DNA of 64,000 bases from Marinobacter vulgaris (GCF_003344045.1 NZ_QFWX01000005.1:248001-312000), one strand, 5' to 3'. Shown: positions 7,631 to 18,432, counted from the stretch's first letter. Made by a program: numbers and translations. Notes: a model not told the origin generated them from the sequence alone.

Positions 7631-8642
7631 ATCCCCACAATCAATGCTCGTTGTTATCGGGGCGTCGGCCGGTGGCATGGCAGCATTAAAGGAACTGGTT
7701 GCCCAGTTTCCGGAGGACTTTCCGGCGCCCATTTTCATTGTTAACCATATGAGTGCTCATACCAGCGGTGATGCGCTTGTCAGAGTTTTAAATGAGAGTG
7801 GCAGTCTTACCTGCGTACATGCGCAGGATCAACAAGCATTCGAAAGCGGGCATATTTATCTGGCGCCATCCGATCAACATATGCTGATCGGGAAAGACAA
7901 AATCCTCATCACAAAAGGTGCCAGGGAAAACCGTTCACGGCCAGCTATTGATCCTTTGTTTCGCTCTGCCGCAGTGGCCTACGGCAACCGCGTAATAGGA
8001 ATTATCCTTACCGGATACCTGGATGATGGCACCAGTGGCATGATGGCTATCAAGCGATGCGGGGGTGTCTGTATAGCACAGGATCCAGAGGATGCGTCTT
8101 ACCCGGATATGCCGCGTTCGGTAATAGCCAATGTCGGAGCCGATTATTGCTTGCCAATAGCCGGAATGGGAGAGTTGCTGTCAGATCTTGCCAGTAGAGT
8201 ACTGCCGGAGAGCGGGCCGGCTCCAGACGACATAGTGATCGAGGCAGAGATCGCCCAGCGGGTTTTGAGCGATTTGCCTTCGGTGGAGGCGCTTGGCGAT
8301 CAGGTGCCATACAATTGTCCGGATTGTGGTGGGGTATTATGGCAGATGAAAGAAGGAAAACTTCTGAGATATCGTTGTCATACCGGCCATGCGTTTACCT
8401 CCTCGGCGTTGATTGCCCAGCAAACGGTAAAAATCGAGGAAACTCTCTGGGTTGCACTGAGAATGTTTGAGGAGCGGCAAAACCTGCTTGTCACCATGAG
8501 TAAAAATGAAAGCCAAACATCTACCTCATCGATCTCCCAACGGGCTAAGGATTCTAAGGTCCACATTGACCGTATCCGTGCCATGTTGAAATCTACCGAA
8601 AAAGACTCTCACGTCGAGGACGCTGGCCCACCGGCTTCCTGA
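7623..8642 (+). CDS. Stand-alone CheB-type methylesterase with C-terminal zinc-ribbon-like domain
   Basis: The 339-residue product starts directly with the CheB esterase domain and has no receiver domain. The catalytic triad is visible as Ser15 (GASAGG), His42 (IVNHMS) and Asp134 or Asp135 (LTGYLDDGTSG). After residue 225 a second module follows, with Cys232, Cys235, Cys252 and His256 (NCPDCGG ... RCHTGHAF), resembling a zinc ribbon, then a long helix. CheB enzymes demethylate or deamidate chemoreceptor glutamates. No CheR or receptor gene is nearby, so the target is unknown. The start is placed at 7623 by domain extent; an in-frame ATG at 7578 is possible. Neither has a strong ribosome binding site. 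Confidence 0.8.
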   Translation: MNKSPQSMLVVIGASAGGMAALKELVAQFPEDFPAPIFIVNHMSAHTSGDALVRVLNESGSLTCVHAQDQQAFESGHIYLAPSDQHMLIGKDKILITKGARENRSRPAIDPLFRSAAVAYGNRVIGIILTGYLDDGTSGMMAIKRCGGVCIAQDPEDASYPDMPRSVIANVGADYCLPIAGMGELLSDLASRVLPESGPAPDDIVIEAEIAQRVLSDLPSVEALGDQVPYNCPDCGGVLWQMKEGKLLRYRCHTGHAFTSSALIAQQTVKIEETLWVALRMFEERQNLLVTMSKNESQTSTSSISQRAKDSKVHIDRIRAMLKSTEKDSHVEDAGPPAS

Positions 8643-8667
8643 CCAGGGAACTGATACGATAATATCC

Positions 8668-8967
8668 ATGACTATTGCTGTTAAAGATTTAACCGACCCG
8701 AAGATTTCCTGCTCGAACTGTCAGGCCTGTTGCTGCCGTCTAGAAGTAATGATTATCAGTGACACCGGTGTTCCCGAGCGGCATATTGCGTTCGATGAGT
8801 GGGGTGGTGAAACCATGCTCAGGTTAGCGGATGGTTGGTGTTCTGCCCTGGACCGGGAAACCTTCCTGTGTACGATTTACGAAAATCGCCCATGGATCTG
8901 TCGGGAGTTTGAAATGGGTTCCTATGAGTGCCGTGAAGAAAGAACCGCGATGATGGGGGCCGATTGA
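8668..8967 (+). CDS. YkgJ family cysteine cluster protein
   Basis: A 99-residue protein with the N-terminal CSNCQACCC cluster and later single cysteines (WCSALD, FLCTIYENRPWICREF, YECREE), the pattern of the YkgJ/UPF0153 family. These probably bind a metal or Fe-S cluster; the biochemical role is not established. It begins 25 nt after cheB, and the Ogt gene follows 12 nt later, so cheB, this gene and the methyltransferase may be one transcript. The ribosome binding site is weak, which suits coupled translation. Confidence 0.8.
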   Translation: MTIAVKDLTDPKISCSNCQACCCRLEVMIISDTGVPERHIAFDEWGGETMLRLADGWCSALDRETFLCTIYENRPWICREFEMGSYECREERTAMMGAD

Positions 8968-8979
8968 CACTGTCTGGGG

Positions 8980-9618
8980 ATGGACGCCATGTCTGACAAT
9001 AACCGAATCGACGAAGTCACTGCTATTACGCCACAGTATGCCCGGGACCAGCCGGTTCTGGAGGTAATGACGCCCGGCAAACATGGAAACGGCGATCGAG
9101 AGATTGCGATCCAGTACGGAGTCCATGATACGGCTCTGGGCACTATGTTTGTCGCAATTACCCCTCGAGGTGTCTGTCGAATGGAGTTTCTTGACGGTGG
9201 AAACGAGGATGGAGGGCTTGCAGGACTGCGCAGGGACTGGCCAAAGGCGGAGCTGACAAGAAATGACAGGGCCACGAGCCATGCGGTTGAGGCCCTGTTC
9301 GGCGAACCGGCCGACGGTCGGCATGGTCTGGTGCCACTGCATGTAGTGGGTACTGAGTTCCAGGTGGCGGTATGGCGAGCACTGCTGAGAATTCCACGAG
9401 GTACGCTGGCGAGTTACTCCCAGATTGCCTGCGAACTGGGATCCGCCAAATCATCAAGAGCGGTGGGTAATGCGATTGGAGCCAATCCGGTTGCGGTGCT
9501 GATTCCGTGTCACCGCGTTATCCAGAAGAGCGGTGCGATGGGCGGGTATCGCTGGGGGGCAGCCAGGAAAAAGAGGGTGCAGGAGTGGGAGAACTCACAG
9601 GTTCCCCCAGCGCCCTGA
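8980..9618 (+). CDS. Methylated-DNA--[protein]-cysteine S-methyltransferase
   Basis: The C-terminal half has the alkyltransferase active site IPCHRV, with the acceptor cysteine at residue 177, plus the upstream helix-turn-helix region (RGTLASYSQIACELGSAKSS) and the downstream GGYRWG loop. The enzyme removes alkyl groups from O6-alkylguanine or O4-alkylthymine by irreversible self-alkylation. The length of 212 residues and the lack of an Ada-type AraC domain make it an Ogt-like form. The N-terminus is longer than usual by about 45 residues with little recognisable structure. ATGs at 8980 and 8989 are both possible starts. It converges on uspA with 2 nt between the stops. Confidence 0.88.
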   Translation: MDAMSDNNRIDEVTAITPQYARDQPVLEVMTPGKHGNGDREIAIQYGVHDTALGTMFVAITPRGVCRMEFLDGGNEDGGLAGLRRDWPKAELTRNDRATSHAVEALFGEPADGRHGLVPLHVVGTEFQVAVWRALLRIPRGTLASYSQIACELGSAKSSRAVGNAIGANPVAVLIPCHRVIQKSGAMGGYRWGAARKKRVQEWENSQVPPAP

Positions 9619-9620
9619 TA

Positions 9621-10061
9621 CTATTCGCTGACCACGGTAACCGGACCGTTGGCATGCCTGACGACCTTCTCACTGGTACTGCCCAGAGTAAGGCTGCGCA
9701 CCATTGAGTGGCCACGCCTTCCCAGAACCATGTGGGTGCCCGGATTGTTTTCCAGGTATTCAATGATTTCTTTGGCAGGCTCACCCTGAAGAAGAACCTC
9801 GTCCTTCGGCTCGACTATTCCGCTTACGGCCTCTCTCACGGCATTGAACACTTTGCGCCCATAATCCTTTGCCTCTTTTTCCAGCTCGGTGGGCCATACG
9901 CCGGTAACGACCAGCTGCTCTACCTTTGTGCCCGGAAACACGGCTAACAGTTTAAGTGGCTGGCCGGTCGCTTTCGCCAGATCGGCTGCCATCTTCGCCG
10001 CATGCAATGAATGATCTGAACCGTCACAAGCAACCACAATGGTCTGAGTATCTGTGGGCAT
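9621..10061 (-). CDS. Universal stress protein, UspA family (tandem copy 1)
   Basis: A 146-residue single Usp domain. The start (MPTDTQTIVVACDGS) is fixed by CGGAGAATACC ahead of the ATG; an in-frame ATG 36 nt upstream is rejected. The ATP-binding loop is present as GRRGHSMVRSLTLGSTS, matching G-x2-G-x9-G-(S/T), so it should bind nucleotide like UspFG-type proteins. By hand alignment it is gap-free and about 65% identical to the next gene, so the pair arose by tandem duplication. The pair lies upstream of, and divergent from, the nuo operon. Confidence 0.88.
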   Translation of the reverse strand: MPTDTQTIVVACDGSDHSLHAAKMAADLAKATGQPLKLLAVFPGTKVEQLVVTGVWPTELEKEAKDYGRKVFNAVREAVSGIVEPKDEVLLQGEPAKEIIEYLENNPGTHMVLGRRGHSMVRSLTLGSTSEKVVRHANGPVTVVSE

Positions 10062-10203
10062 GGTATTCTCCGTTTCTGTTAGATGTATTTTTAACATAAC
10101 ATTGATGCCAACCCCCAGCGGTTGACGCAGGTCAATGGCGCTGGGTGAGTCTGCAAGAGGCGGGAGTTCTGATGAAAGCCATCTCCCCGCACCTCAAACA
10201 ATA

Positions 10204-10644
10204 TTATTCGCCTACAACAGTAACCGGCCCGGTGGCATGCCTGATGACCTTTTCGCTGATACTGCCCAGGGTAAGACTGCGTACCAGTGAGTGGCCGCGC
10301 CTTCCCAGAACCAGGTGAGCGCCGGGGTTTTCCTCCAGATATTCGAGAATCTCAGCGGCCGGATCGCCCTTCAGGAGGACCACTTCCGAGGGCTTGGCTG
10401 TGGCACTCACCGCCGATCTCACAGCATCGAAGGCCTCGCGTGCGAACTGCTCTTCTTTTTCCTCGAGTTCATCGGGCCTTACGCCGCTGATGATCAGCTT
10501 CTGCGCTTTTGATCCGGGAAACACGGATAACAGTTTGAGTGGGTGACCGGTGGCTTTGGCCAGATCGGCCGCGACCTGTGCCGCGTGGATTGATTGCTCT
10601 GAACCGTCACAGGCGACCACAATGCTAGGAGTAGCCTTGCTCAT
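10204..10644 (-). CDS. Universal stress protein, UspA family (tandem copy 2)
   Basis: A 146-residue Usp domain protein beginning MSKATPSIVVACDGSEQS, with the same nucleotide-binding loop (GRRGHSLVRSLTLGSIS). The ATG follows GGGAGAGCAGC. It differs from its downstream twin mostly in residues 45-90, the dimer and surface region, while the ATP-binding elements are nearly identical. This suggests two isoforms able to hetero-oligomerise or tuned for separate regulation. A 142-nt gap separates the copies, so each may have its own promoter. Confidence 0.88.
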   Translation of the reverse strand: MSKATPSIVVACDGSEQSIHAAQVAADLAKATGHPLKLLSVFPGSKAQKLIISGVRPDELEEKEEQFAREAFDAVRSAVSATAKPSEVVLLKGDPAAEILEYLEENPGAHLVLGRRGHSLVRSLTLGSISEKVIRHATGPVTVVGE

Positions 10645-10740
10645 GCTGCTCTCCCTATCTCGTTGTTGAATGATTTATTAACGTAGCATTAATTTGCATA
10701 CCATTCGAATACTCGACGCTTAAAACAGGCTAAGGCCGTT

Positions 10741-10752
10741 ATTTGCGCAAAT
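10741..10752. promoter_or_regulatory. 12-bp perfect palindrome in the usp/nuo divergent promoter region
   Basis: ATTTGCGCAAAT is a perfect palindrome about 90 nt upstream of nuoA and about 95 nt upstream of the second usp gene. It does not match the FNR consensus. It is a candidate operator for a symmetric regulator acting on either gene. Confidence 0.3.
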
Positions 10753-10843
10753 GCCAATCCACTGGTAGGTTTTTAAATATAGCATCATTTGAAGCATTAC
10801 CCTTTTTTCCATACGGTAGCGGCAATGCTGCCACGGAGAGTGC

Positions 10844-11260
10844 ATGGCCGATACTGTCACCGACCTGCTTGCCCGCTATTGGGCCACCGGCTTCTTTATC
10901 GTTGCCACCCTGGCCCTTTGTGCCTTCATGGTGGGCTTTTCCAGTCTGCTGGGTGGTCGCAGCCAGGGTGTCAGTAAATCCCTTCCTTTTGAATCAGGCA
11001 TTGTTGGTACCGGCGATGCCCGCCAGCGCTTTTCCGTGAAGTTCTACCTGGTCGCGATGCTCTTCGTGATCTTCGATATCGAGGCCGTGTTCCTGTTTGC
11101 CTGGGCCATTGTCATTCCTGATGTGGGTTGGACGGGCTTCTGGGGCGCGGCGGTTTTTATTTTCATCCTGCTGGCCGGCCTGCTTTACGACAGTCGTACC
11201 GGTGCCCTGGACTGGGCGCCGGAATCGTCCAATGGCAGGCCCCGCAATCCGGCAGGCTGA
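10844..11260 (+). CDS. nuoA: NADH-quinone oxidoreductase subunit A
   Basis: A 138-residue membrane subunit with three hydrophobic helices and the conserved acidic segment [20 protein letters not shown], followed by [22 protein letters not shown], the standard NuoA signature. It helps form the quinone-proximal part of complex I in the inner membrane. It is the first gene of the 13-gene operon; the ATG is preceded by ACGGAGAGTGC. About 200 nt upstream separates it from the divergent usp gene and should hold the operon promoter. Confidence 0.95.
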   Translation: MADTVTDLLARYWATGFFIVATLALCAFMVGFSSLLGGRSQGVSKSLPFESGIVGTGDARQRFSVKFYLVAMLFVIFDIEAVFLFAWAIVIPDVGWTGFWGAAVFIFILLAGLLYDSRTGALDWAPESSNGRPRNPAG

Positions 11261-11332
11261 CCCAACGCACCCGACCAGGGCGGGGACGGGTGGCGGTGTC
11301 GCCGCTGGTTCCAGTGCCCAAGGAGGCGAAGT

Positions 11333-12010
11333 ATGTCTTATACCCTGACCAGGGCAGACCAGGCGGCTAACGCCGGCAGTGAGTACCCGGTGCAGCGTCG
11401 GGAGCCAGCGGAAGACCCGCTCAAGCGCCAGCTTGAACGCAACGTGTTTACCGGCAAGCTCAGTGAAGTGCTCAACTCTGCAGTCAACTGGGGGCGCAAA
11501 AACTCCCTCTGGCCCTACAATTTTGGCTTGTCCTGCTGCTACGTGGAGATGACCACCGCCTTTACCGCGCCCCATGACATCGGGCGCTTTGGTTCCGAAG
11601 TCATTCGGGCCTCGCCGCGGCAGGCGGACTTCATGGTCATCGCCGGCACCTGCTTTATCAAGATGGCACCGGTGATCCAGCAGCTCTATGACCAGATGCT
11701 GGAGCCCAAATGGGTGATCTCAATGGGATCCTGTGCCAATTCCGGTGGTATGTACGACATCTATTCCGTGGTACAGGGCGTGGACAAGTTTCTTCCGGTC
11801 GATGTGTATGTGCCCGGTTGCCCTCCCCGGCCCGAGGCATTTCTTCAGGGGCTGCAATTGTTGCAGGACTCGATTCAGGAGGAGCGCCGGCCCCTGTCCT
11901 GGGTGGTCGGAGACCAGGGCGTCTACAGGGCAGAGATGCCCTCGCAACGGGAGAAATGGCGTGATCAACGCATTCAGGCTACCGAACTGAGGACACCCGA
12001 CAAACTCTGA
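11333..12010 (+). CDS. nuoB: NADH-quinone oxidoreductase subunit B (Fe-S cluster N2)
   Basis: A 225-residue peripheral-arm subunit carrying the N2 [4Fe-4S] cluster closest to quinone. The adjacent cysteines are visible in [10 protein letters not shown], and the others in [12 protein letters not shown] and [10 protein letters not shown]. The ATG follows AAGGAGGCGAAGT, a strong ribosome binding site. It lies 72 nt after nuoA. The length and motif order are normal for gammaproteobacterial NuoB. Confidence 0.96.
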   Translation: MSYTLTRADQAANAGSEYPVQRREPAEDPLKRQLERNVFTGKLSEVLNSAVNWGRKNSLWPYNFGLSCCYVEMTTAFTAPHDIGRFGSEVIRASPRQADFMVIAGTCFIKMAPVIQQLYDQMLEPKWVISMGSCANSGGMYDIYSVVQGVDKFLPVDVYVPGCPPRPEAFLQGLQLLQDSIQEERRPLSWVVGDQGVYRAEMPSQREKWRDQRIQATELRTPDKL

Positions 12011-12060
12011 ATCCGTTTTCCGTCGCTTCATAACCGATTTTCAGGAGCTGATACATCAGC

Positions 12061-13833
12061 ATGAACATGGATACCGGAAAAAACCCGGACAGCAGTGGTG
12101 ACAGTCTGGCCGAGATCCTGAAACGGGATTTCGGTGACGGCCTGCTCCATGAGCAGCGAACCTTAACCGGTATGCCGGTGTTCTGGGTAACCCGGGACGC
12201 GCTGACTGACGTGCTTGGTTATCTCAAAGGCCTGACTGCGCCTTTTGATTTACTTTACGACCTGTCCGCCATTGATGAGCGTCTTCGCAGTGATCGTCAG
12301 GGGTTGCCGGCAGCTGACTTCACCGTGTTCTACCAGCTGCTTTCCATCAGTCGCAACGCAGACATCATGCTCAAGGTGGCCCTGTCAGCGGATGATCTGA
12401 GCCTGCCCACTGCCGTTGAGGTATTCCCCGCCGCTAACTGGTACGAGCGCGAAGTCTGGGACATGTTCGGCATTACCTTTGCCGGGCACCCCCACCTGAC
12501 GCGCATTCTCATGCCAGCAACCTGGAGCGGCCATCCCTTGCGCAAGGACTACCCGGCCCGTGCCACGGAGTTTGACCCCTATACCCTCACCGTAGAAGGC
12601 CAGGACACGGAGCAGGAGGCCATGCGCTTTGATCCGGAAGCCTGGGGGATGCAGCGTGAAAGGCAGGGTGTCGAGTTCATGTTCCTCAACCTGGGGCCAA
12701 ATCACCCCTCAGCCCACGGCGCCTTCCGCCTTGTCCTGCAGCTGGATGGCGAAGAGATAGTCGACTGTGTACCGGACATCGGCTACCACCACCGGGGTGC
12801 CGAGAAGATGGCTGAGCGCCAGTCCTGGCACAGCTTCATCCCTTATACCGATCGCATCGATTACACCGGCGGTGTCATGAACAATCTGCCGTACGTGCTG
12901 GCGGCCGAAAAACTGGCAGGTATCGAGGTGCCGGAGCGGGTCAAGGTTATCCGGGTGATGATGGCGGAAATGTTCCGTATCACCAGTCACCTGCTGTTCC
13001 TGGGTACCTACCTGCAGGACCTGGGAGCGATGACGCCGGTGTTCTACACCTTCAGCGACCGGCAGCGGGGTTATGAGGTGATCGAGGGCATTACCGGCTT
13101 TCGCATGCATCCGGCCTGGTATCGCATCGGTGGTGTCATGCAGGACCTGCCCCAGGGTTGGGAGAAGCTGGTGCAGGGCTTTCTCGACTGGATGCCGTCA
13201 CGGCTGCGGGAGTACGAGCGGGCAATGATGGAGAATGCCATCGTGCGTGACCGAACCCGTCATGTGGCCGCCTTCAGCACAGCAGAAGCGCTCGAGTGGG
13301 GTGTGACCGGGCCCAACCTGCGGGCTACCGGCTGCAACTTCGACTTGCGCAAGCAGCGCCCGTATTCCGGTTATGAGCAGTTCGATTTTGATGTGCCCCT
13401 GGGCCACAACGGGGACGTGTTCGACCGGGGCCAGCTGCGCATCGAGGAAATGCGCCAGAGCCTGCGCATTATCCAGCAGTGCGTGAACCATATGCCCGCC
13501 GGTGACTACAAGGCCGACCACCCGCTGACCACGCCGCCGCCCCGGGAGCGCATGCTCGAGCACATTGAAACCCTGATTACCCATTTTCTGCAGGTGTCCT
13601 GGGGCCCGGTGCTCAAGCCTCAGGAATCCCTGCAGATGGTGGAGGCCACCAAGGGGATTAACAGTTACTACCTGACCAGTGATGGCAACACCATGAGTTA
13701 CCGCACCCGCATACGCACCCCGAGTTTTCCGCACCTGCAACAGATTCCGTCGGTGATGCGTGGTGGCTTCGTACCAGACCTCATTGCCCACCTGGGCAGT
13801 ATTGATTTCGTGATGGCAGACGTGGACCGCTGA
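12061..13833 (+). CDS. nuoC: NADH-quinone oxidoreductase fused subunits C/D
   Basis: A 590-residue fusion. Residues 1-190 are the NuoC (30 kDa) domain, with the diagnostic [19 protein letters not shown] and HPLRKDYP. Residues 200-590 are the NuoD (49 kDa) domain, with [26 protein letters not shown], and a C-terminal end lacking the NiFe cysteines, as expected. The C/D fusion is typical of gammaproteobacterial complex I. The subunit forms much of the quinone-binding cavity. The stop overlaps the nuoE start as TGATG, implying translational coupling. Confidence 0.96.
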   Translation: MNMDTGKNPDSSGDSLAEILKRDFGDGLLHEQRTLTGMPVFWVTRDALTDVLGYLKGLTAPFDLLYDLSAIDERLRSDRQGLPAADFTVFYQLLSISRNADIMLKVALSADDLSLPTAVEVFPAANWYEREVWDMFGITFAGHPHLTRILMPATWSGHPLRKDYPARATEFDPYTLTVEGQDTEQEAMRFDPEAWGMQRERQGVEFMFLNLGPNHPSAHGAFRLVLQLDGEEIVDCVPDIGYHHRGAEKMAERQSWHSFIPYTDRIDYTGGVMNNLPYVLAAEKLAGIEVPERVKVIRVMMAEMFRITSHLLFLGTYLQDLGAMTPVFYTFSDRQRGYEVIEGITGFRMHPAWYRIGGVMQDLPQGWEKLVQGFLDWMPSRLREYERAMMENAIVRDRTRHVAAFSTAEALEWGVTGPNLRATGCNFDLRKQRPYSGYEQFDFDVPLGHNGDVFDRGQLRIEEMRQSLRIIQQCVNHMPAGDYKADHPLTTPPPRERMLEHIETLITHFLQVSWGPVLKPQESLQMVEATKGINSYYLTSDGNTMSYRTRIRTPSFPHLQQIPSVMRGGFVPDLIAHLGSIDFVMADVDR

Positions 13834-14348
13834 TGATGGCAGACACACCACAGAAAACCGCGCTGATTGGCAGCGATGGCTTCGAGCTCGATCCCGCCGA
13901 CGAGACCGCGATTATCGAAGAAATGGACCATTACGAGCGGCCCCAGGCAGCCTGTATCGAGGCCCTGAAGATCGTACAGCGCCGCCATGGCTGGGTGCCG
14001 GACGGTGCTATTGCAGCCGTTGCCCGGGTACTGGGCATTGGCCCCGGCGAGGTGGAGGGTGTGGCTACTTTTTACAGCCTGATTTTCCGCCAGCCGGTGG
14101 GTCGGCACATAGTGCTGGTATGCGATAGCAGCGCCTGCTTCCTCACTGGCTTCGAGGAGTTGAGGCACGCCCTGGTAGAACAGTTGGGGATTGATTACGG
14201 CCAGACCACCACAGACGGCCGTTTTACCCTGTTGCCGGTCTGCTGTCTGGGCGCCTGCGATGGCGCGCCGGCCCTGATGATTGACGACGACACCTACGGG
14301 CCGGTGTCCCCGGCTGATCTGCCGGGCATGCTGGAGGCTTACCCATGA
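13833..14348 (+). CDS. nuoE: NADH-quinone oxidoreductase subunit E ([2Fe-2S] N1a)
   Basis: A 171-residue thioredoxin-like subunit. The N1a [2Fe-2S] ligands are seen as [10 protein letters not shown] and [10 protein letters not shown]. Two adjacent ATG codons overlap the nuoCD stop. It belongs to the NADH dehydrogenase module with NuoF and NuoG, and its stop overlaps the nuoF start in an ATGA arrangement. Confidence 0.95.
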   Translation: MMADTPQKTALIGSDGFELDPADETAIIEEMDHYERPQAACIEALKIVQRRHGWVPDGAIAAVARVLGIGPGEVEGVATFYSLIFRQPVGRHIVLVCDSSACFLTGFEELRHALVEQLGIDYGQTTTDGRFTLLPVCCLGACDGAPALMIDDDTYGPVSPADLPGMLEAYP

Positions 14349-15706
14349 GCCAGTCCATCGCCAGCCAGCGTGAGTCACTTCGCTACCGCAGTCGGCTGAT
14401 GCAGCCGGAGGCAGAGCGCCACCCGGACACCCACCCGCTGACATGGCGGTTGCGGGACGACGGCGAAGTGGTCTGGCTTGAAGAATATTTGCGCAAAGAT
14501 GGCTACCAGTCCGTTCGCAAGGCACTTGCCGACGGTGATCCCCAGGCCATTATTGCCACCATGAAGGATGCCAATGTAGGTGGTCGCGGTGGCGGCGGCT
14601 TCTCCGCCGGTCTCAAGTGGAGCCTGACCCTGCAGGGGGGCGATATGCCCCGGGGTTACCTGATCTGCAATGCCGACGAAATGGAGCCGGGCACCTTCAA
14701 GGACCGGCTGCTGATGGAGCAACAGCCGCACCTGGTCATTGAGGGCATGATCCTGGCCGCCCTGGCCAACAACTCCTGTTACGGCTACATCTTCCTGCGG
14801 GGTGAATATGTGACCGCGGGCCGGGTGCTGAACCGGGCGCTGGATGAGGCGAGGGCAGGGGGCTGGCTGGGTGCCGATATCAACGGCAGCGGCTTTGATT
14901 TTGACATAGTGGTGCACTCCGGGGCCGGTCGATACATCTGCGGCGAGGAGACTGCCCTGATCAATTCGCTGGAGGGCAAGCGTGCCAACCCCAGGGCCAA
15001 GCCACCGTTTCCCGGTCAGTCCGGAGCCTGGGGCAAGCCCTCGGTGGTGAATAATGTGGAAACCCTGTGCAATGCGCCGGGCGTCATCCTGAACGGCGCC
15101 GACTGGTATCAGGGCCTCTCCGGAGAGCGTACCGGCAACGGTGGCAGCAAGATCTACGGCGTGTCGGGGCTGGTGGAGAAACCCGGACTTTGGGAGTTGC
15201 CCATGGGCACGACCGGTGCCGAAATCCTGGATCGTGCCGGGGGTATGCGTAACGGGCGCCAGCTCAAGGCCTGGTTGCCTGGTGGTGCCAGTACCGGCTT
15301 CCTGCTGCCGGAACATCTCGAGCTCGCCCTGGACTTCGATACTGTGGGCAAGGAGGGCAGCCGTCTCGGCACTGGCCTGATAACGGTGGTGCCCCGGGAA
15401 CAAAGCCTCGTGGCGCTGGTGCGCAACCTTGAGGAGTTTTTCGCCCGGGAATCCTGTGGCTGGTGTACTCCCTGTCGCGACGGCCTGCCCTGGACCGTCA
15501 AGGTGCTGCGGGCCCTGGAGTCGGGGCAGGGCGAGGCAGGCGATATCGAACTGCTGGACAAGCTCGCTGCTGATTGTGGCCCGGCCCAGACCTTCTGTGC
15601 CCATGCCCCTGGTGCTGCAATGCCGCTGCAAACGGCGTTGAAGCATTTTCGGCATGAATTCGAGCAGGGCATCAGTGAGCCCCGAACAAAAGCGGCAGAG
15701 GGGTAG
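14345..15706 (+). CDS. nuoF: NADH-quinone oxidoreductase subunit F (FMN, NADH site)
   Basis: A 453-residue subunit holding FMN and the NADH site. [14 protein letters not shown] (about residue 80) is the nucleotide and flavin glycine loop, and [12 protein letters not shown] near residue 375 supplies three ligands of the N3 [4Fe-4S] cluster. It is the electron entry point of complex I. The overlap with nuoE and 8-nt spacing to nuoG show tight co-translation. The length is normal. Confidence 0.96.
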   Translation: MSQSIASQRESLRYRSRLMQPEAERHPDTHPLTWRLRDDGEVVWLEEYLRKDGYQSVRKALADGDPQAIIATMKDANVGGRGGGGFSAGLKWSLTLQGGDMPRGYLICNADEMEPGTFKDRLLMEQQPHLVIEGMILAALANNSCYGYIFLRGEYVTAGRVLNRALDEARAGGWLGADINGSGFDFDIVVHSGAGRYICGEETALINSLEGKRANPRAKPPFPGQSGAWGKPSVVNNVETLCNAPGVILNGADWYQGLSGERTGNGGSKIYGVSGLVEKPGLWELPMGTTGAEILDRAGGMRNGRQLKAWLPGGASTGFLLPEHLELALDFDTVGKEGSRLGTGLITVVPREQSLVALVRNLEEFFARESCGWCTPCRDGLPWTVKVLRALESGQGEAGDIELLDKLAADCGPAQTFCAHAPGAAMPLQTALKHFRHEFEQGISEPRTKAAEG

Positions 15707-15714
15707 GCAGAATC

Positions 15715-18432
15715 ATGGCAACGATTCACGTCGATGGACAAAGTTACCAGGTCAACGGTGCCCATAACCTGCTTCAGGCCTGCCTGTCCCTGGGGCTGGA
15801 TATTCCCTATTTCTGCTGGCATCCGGCCATGGGCAGCGTGGGGGCCTGCCGCCAGTGCGCCGTACGCCAGTACAAGGGCGAGGACGACGACAAGGGCATG
15901 CTGGTGATGTCCTGCATGACCCCGGCGGCAGATCAGACCCGCATCGATATCGACGACGAGGAGGCGAAGGCTTTCCGCGCCAGTGTGGTGGAGTGGCTGA
16001 TGATCAATCACCCCCATGACTGTCCGGTCTGCGAAGAGGGCGGGCACTGTCACCTGCAGGACATGACCGTCATGACCGGCCACGACCGTCGACGTTACCG
16101 CTTTCAAAAGCGCACCCGCCGTAACCAGTTTCTGGGTCCCTTTATCGGCCACGAGATGAACCGGTGTATTACCTGTTACCGCTGTGTGCGCTTCTACAAC
16201 GACTACGCCGGAGGCACCGATCTCGGTGCCTTCGGCAGCAAGGATAATGTCTACTTCGGCCGCTACCAGGATGGCACCCTGGAAAGCCCGTTTGCGGGCA
16301 ACCTTACGGAGGTCTGCCCCACCGGTGTGTTTACCGACCAGAGCCATTCTGACCGCTATACCCGCAAATGGGACATGCAGTTTGCCCCCGGTATCTGTCA
16401 CCAGTGCTCGATGGGCTGCAACGTCAGCCCGGGGGAGCGCTATGGCGAAGTCCGTCGCATCGAGAATCGCTACCACGGCGAGTTAAATGGCTATTTTCTC
16501 TGTGATCGCGGCCGGTTTGGCTACGGCTATGTCAACCGTGCTGACCGGCCAGTTGTGCCGGAATGGCGGCAATCGCCGGACAGCCAGCCGGTCGGCCTGG
16601 GCGTGGATGACGCTCTGGCCCAGGCCGGCGACGCCCTGCGCCATGCTCGCCGGATTATCGGTATTGGCTCGCCAAGGGCCAGCCTTGAGAGCAATCACCA
16701 GTTGCAGGTATTAGTTGGAGAGCATAATTTTTCCACCGGCATTGAAGCCCGGGAACAGACCTGCCTGGAATTGATGAACCAGCTTCAGCGTCACGCTGGT
16801 CTGCCGACCCCGACGCCCCGGGAGATGGAAAGCCACGATGCCATGCTGGTGCTCGGGGAAGACCCGGTGCAGAGCGCCGGTCGTCTGGGCCTGAATCTGC
16901 GACAGGCGGCCCTGGCCCGATGCGCGGCACTGGGCGCAACCATCGGCATACCGGACTGGAACGCCGAAGCCCTCAAAACCCTGGCCCAGGACCGTTACCA
17001 CCCGTTGTTCATTGCCTGGCCCGGGCCCACGGATCTTGATGACGTGGCAGCAGCCCGTTATGCCCTGGATCCGGACGGCATTGCCCGGCTTGGCTTCGCG
17101 GTGGCCCACGCTATCGATACCGCGGCTCCGGCGGTGGAGGGCCTGACGTCAGCCGAGGATGAAGCTGCCCGGCGGATCGCATCGGCGCTAGTGGCGGCGG
17201 AACGGCCGCTGGTTGTCAGCGGTGGCTCACTGGCCTCCAGGGCCGTGCTTGAGGCCGCAGGCAGTGTTGCACGGGCCCTGTCCCGGCGTGCCAAAAGAGG
17301 CGGGCTGGTGTTGGTCCGGCGTGAAGCCAACAGCACAGGGCTGTCCCTGATGGGTGGTCAGCCGCTGGACTGGGCGCTGGAGGAATTGGCCCAGGGCAAT
17401 GCCGATGCCGTGGTGGTGCTGGAGAACGACCTTTACCAGCGACTGTCCCCCGAACGGGTGGATGAGGCTCTGGCGCGGGCGGAGGTCCGCATCGTGCTGG
17501 ATCACCAGCGCACTGCCACGGCCGAGCGTGCCAACTTCCTGTTATCGGCTGGCAGTTTCGCCGAGTCCGATGGCACCCTGGTGAACCTGGAAGGTCGTGC
17601 CCAACGCTTCTTCCAGGTCTACGAGCCTGGTTATATGCGGCCGGAGACCCGCATCCGTGAAAGCTGGCGCTGGCTGCACGCGCTTGCTGCCAATCTGCGA
17701 GGTGAATCCGCCGGCGACATCAACCTCGATACGGTTGTCGGCGCCTGTGCTGATGCCCACCCGGCGCTGGCCGGTATGGTCGATGCGGCCCCGGATGCTC
17801 ACTACCGTATCGATGGTCTGCGACTGGCGCGGGAGCCCCATCGGTATAGCGGGCGAACCTCCATGCGGGCCAACCGGCACGTTAGCGAGCCACGGGCGCC
17901 GCAGGATCCGGACACGGCGTTCGCCCATTCCATGGAGGGCTACAGCGGCTATCAGCAGCCCCGACAGCAGGTGCCATTCGCCTGGGCCCCGGGCTGGAAC
18001 TCGCCCCAGGCCTGGAACAAGTTTACCGATGAGGTAGGTGGGCACCTGCGCGGTGGCGATCCCGGGGTGCGCCTGATTCACCCGGTGCCCGGGCAGGGCT
18101 GCTACAGCCAGCCTGCGCAAACTCTGGAAGGTACGGAGGGCCTGCGGGCCCTGATCCTGCCCCGCCTGTTCGGAGGCGAGGAAACCTCCGCCCGGGCGAT
18201 GCCCATCCAGCAACGGGAGGAGGAGCCCTGCGTGACCCTGAACCATGACGATGCTCTACGTCTGGAGGTTCAAAACGGGGAGATCGTAACCCTCAATGAG
18301 CGGACGAAGCTGCCGGTTTGCGAGCAGGAAGGCTGGCCCGATGGCTGGGCGGGCCTGCCGGCGGGGCTGGTTGCCGGGTTGTTGCCCGGGGAGCCTGTGG
18401 CCCTGCAAAAGGTAGCGGGAGATCAGTCATGA
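15715..18432 (+). CDS. nuoG: NADH-quinone oxidoreductase subunit G (multiple Fe-S clusters)
   Basis: A 905-residue subunit. The N-terminal ferredoxin-like [2Fe-2S] site is visible in [17 protein letters not shown]. Next come the His-Cys3 cluster region ([19 protein letters not shown]), a [4Fe-4S] site ([10 protein letters not shown]) and the extra N7 motif [13 protein letters not shown] found in the E. coli-like form. The remainder is a molybdopterin-oxidoreductase-like domain without a catalytic role. It relays electrons from FMN towards NuoI. The stop overlaps the nuoH ATG (ATGA). Confidence 0.95.
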   Translation: MATIHVDGQSYQVNGAHNLLQACLSLGLDIPYFCWHPAMGSVGACRQCAVRQYKGEDDDKGMLVMSCMTPAADQTRIDIDDEEAKAFRASVVEWLMINHPHDCPVCEEGGHCHLQDMTVMTGHDRRRYRFQKRTRRNQFLGPFIGHEMNRCITCYRCVRFYNDYAGGTDLGAFGSKDNVYFGRYQDGTLESPFAGNLTEVCPTGVFTDQSHSDRYTRKWDMQFAPGICHQCSMGCNVSPGERYGEVRRIENRYHGELNGYFLCDRGRFGYGYVNRADRPVVPEWRQSPDSQPVGLGVDDALAQAGDALRHARRIIGIGSPRASLESNHQLQVLVGEHNFSTGIEAREQTCLELMNQLQRHAGLPTPTPREMESHDAMLVLGEDPVQSAGRLGLNLRQAALARCAALGATIGIPDWNAEALKTLAQDRYHPLFIAWPGPTDLDDVAAARYALDPDGIARLGFAVAHAIDTAAPAVEGLTSAEDEAARRIASALVAAERPLVVSGGSLASRAVLEAAGSVARALSRRAKRGGLVLVRREANSTGLSLMGGQPLDWALEELAQGNADAVVVLENDLYQRLSPERVDEALARAEVRIVLDHQRTATAERANFLLSAGSFAESDGTLVNLEGRAQRFFQVYEPGYMRPETRIRESWRWLHALAANLRGESAGDINLDTVVGACADAHPALAGMVDAAPDAHYRIDGLRLAREPHRYSGRTSMRANRHVSEPRAPQDPDTAFAHSMEGYSGYQQPRQQVPFAWAPGWNSPQAWNKFTDEVGGHLRGGDPGVRLIHPVPGQGCYSQPAQTLEGTEGLRALILPRLFGGEETSARAMPIQQREEEPCVTLNHDDALRLEVQNGEIVTLNERTKLPVCEQEGWPDGWAGLPAGLVAGLLPGEPVALQKVAGDQS

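Noticed and set aside
14375..15655. 426-codon reverse-strand frame inside nuoF
   Set aside because: It is a shadow frame created by high GC and codon bias of nuoF; no start site or homology supports it.
18318..18428. N-terminal extension of NuoH
   Set aside because: It lies entirely within the nuoG coding sequence, and the conserved NuoH start is at 18429 with a ribosome binding site.
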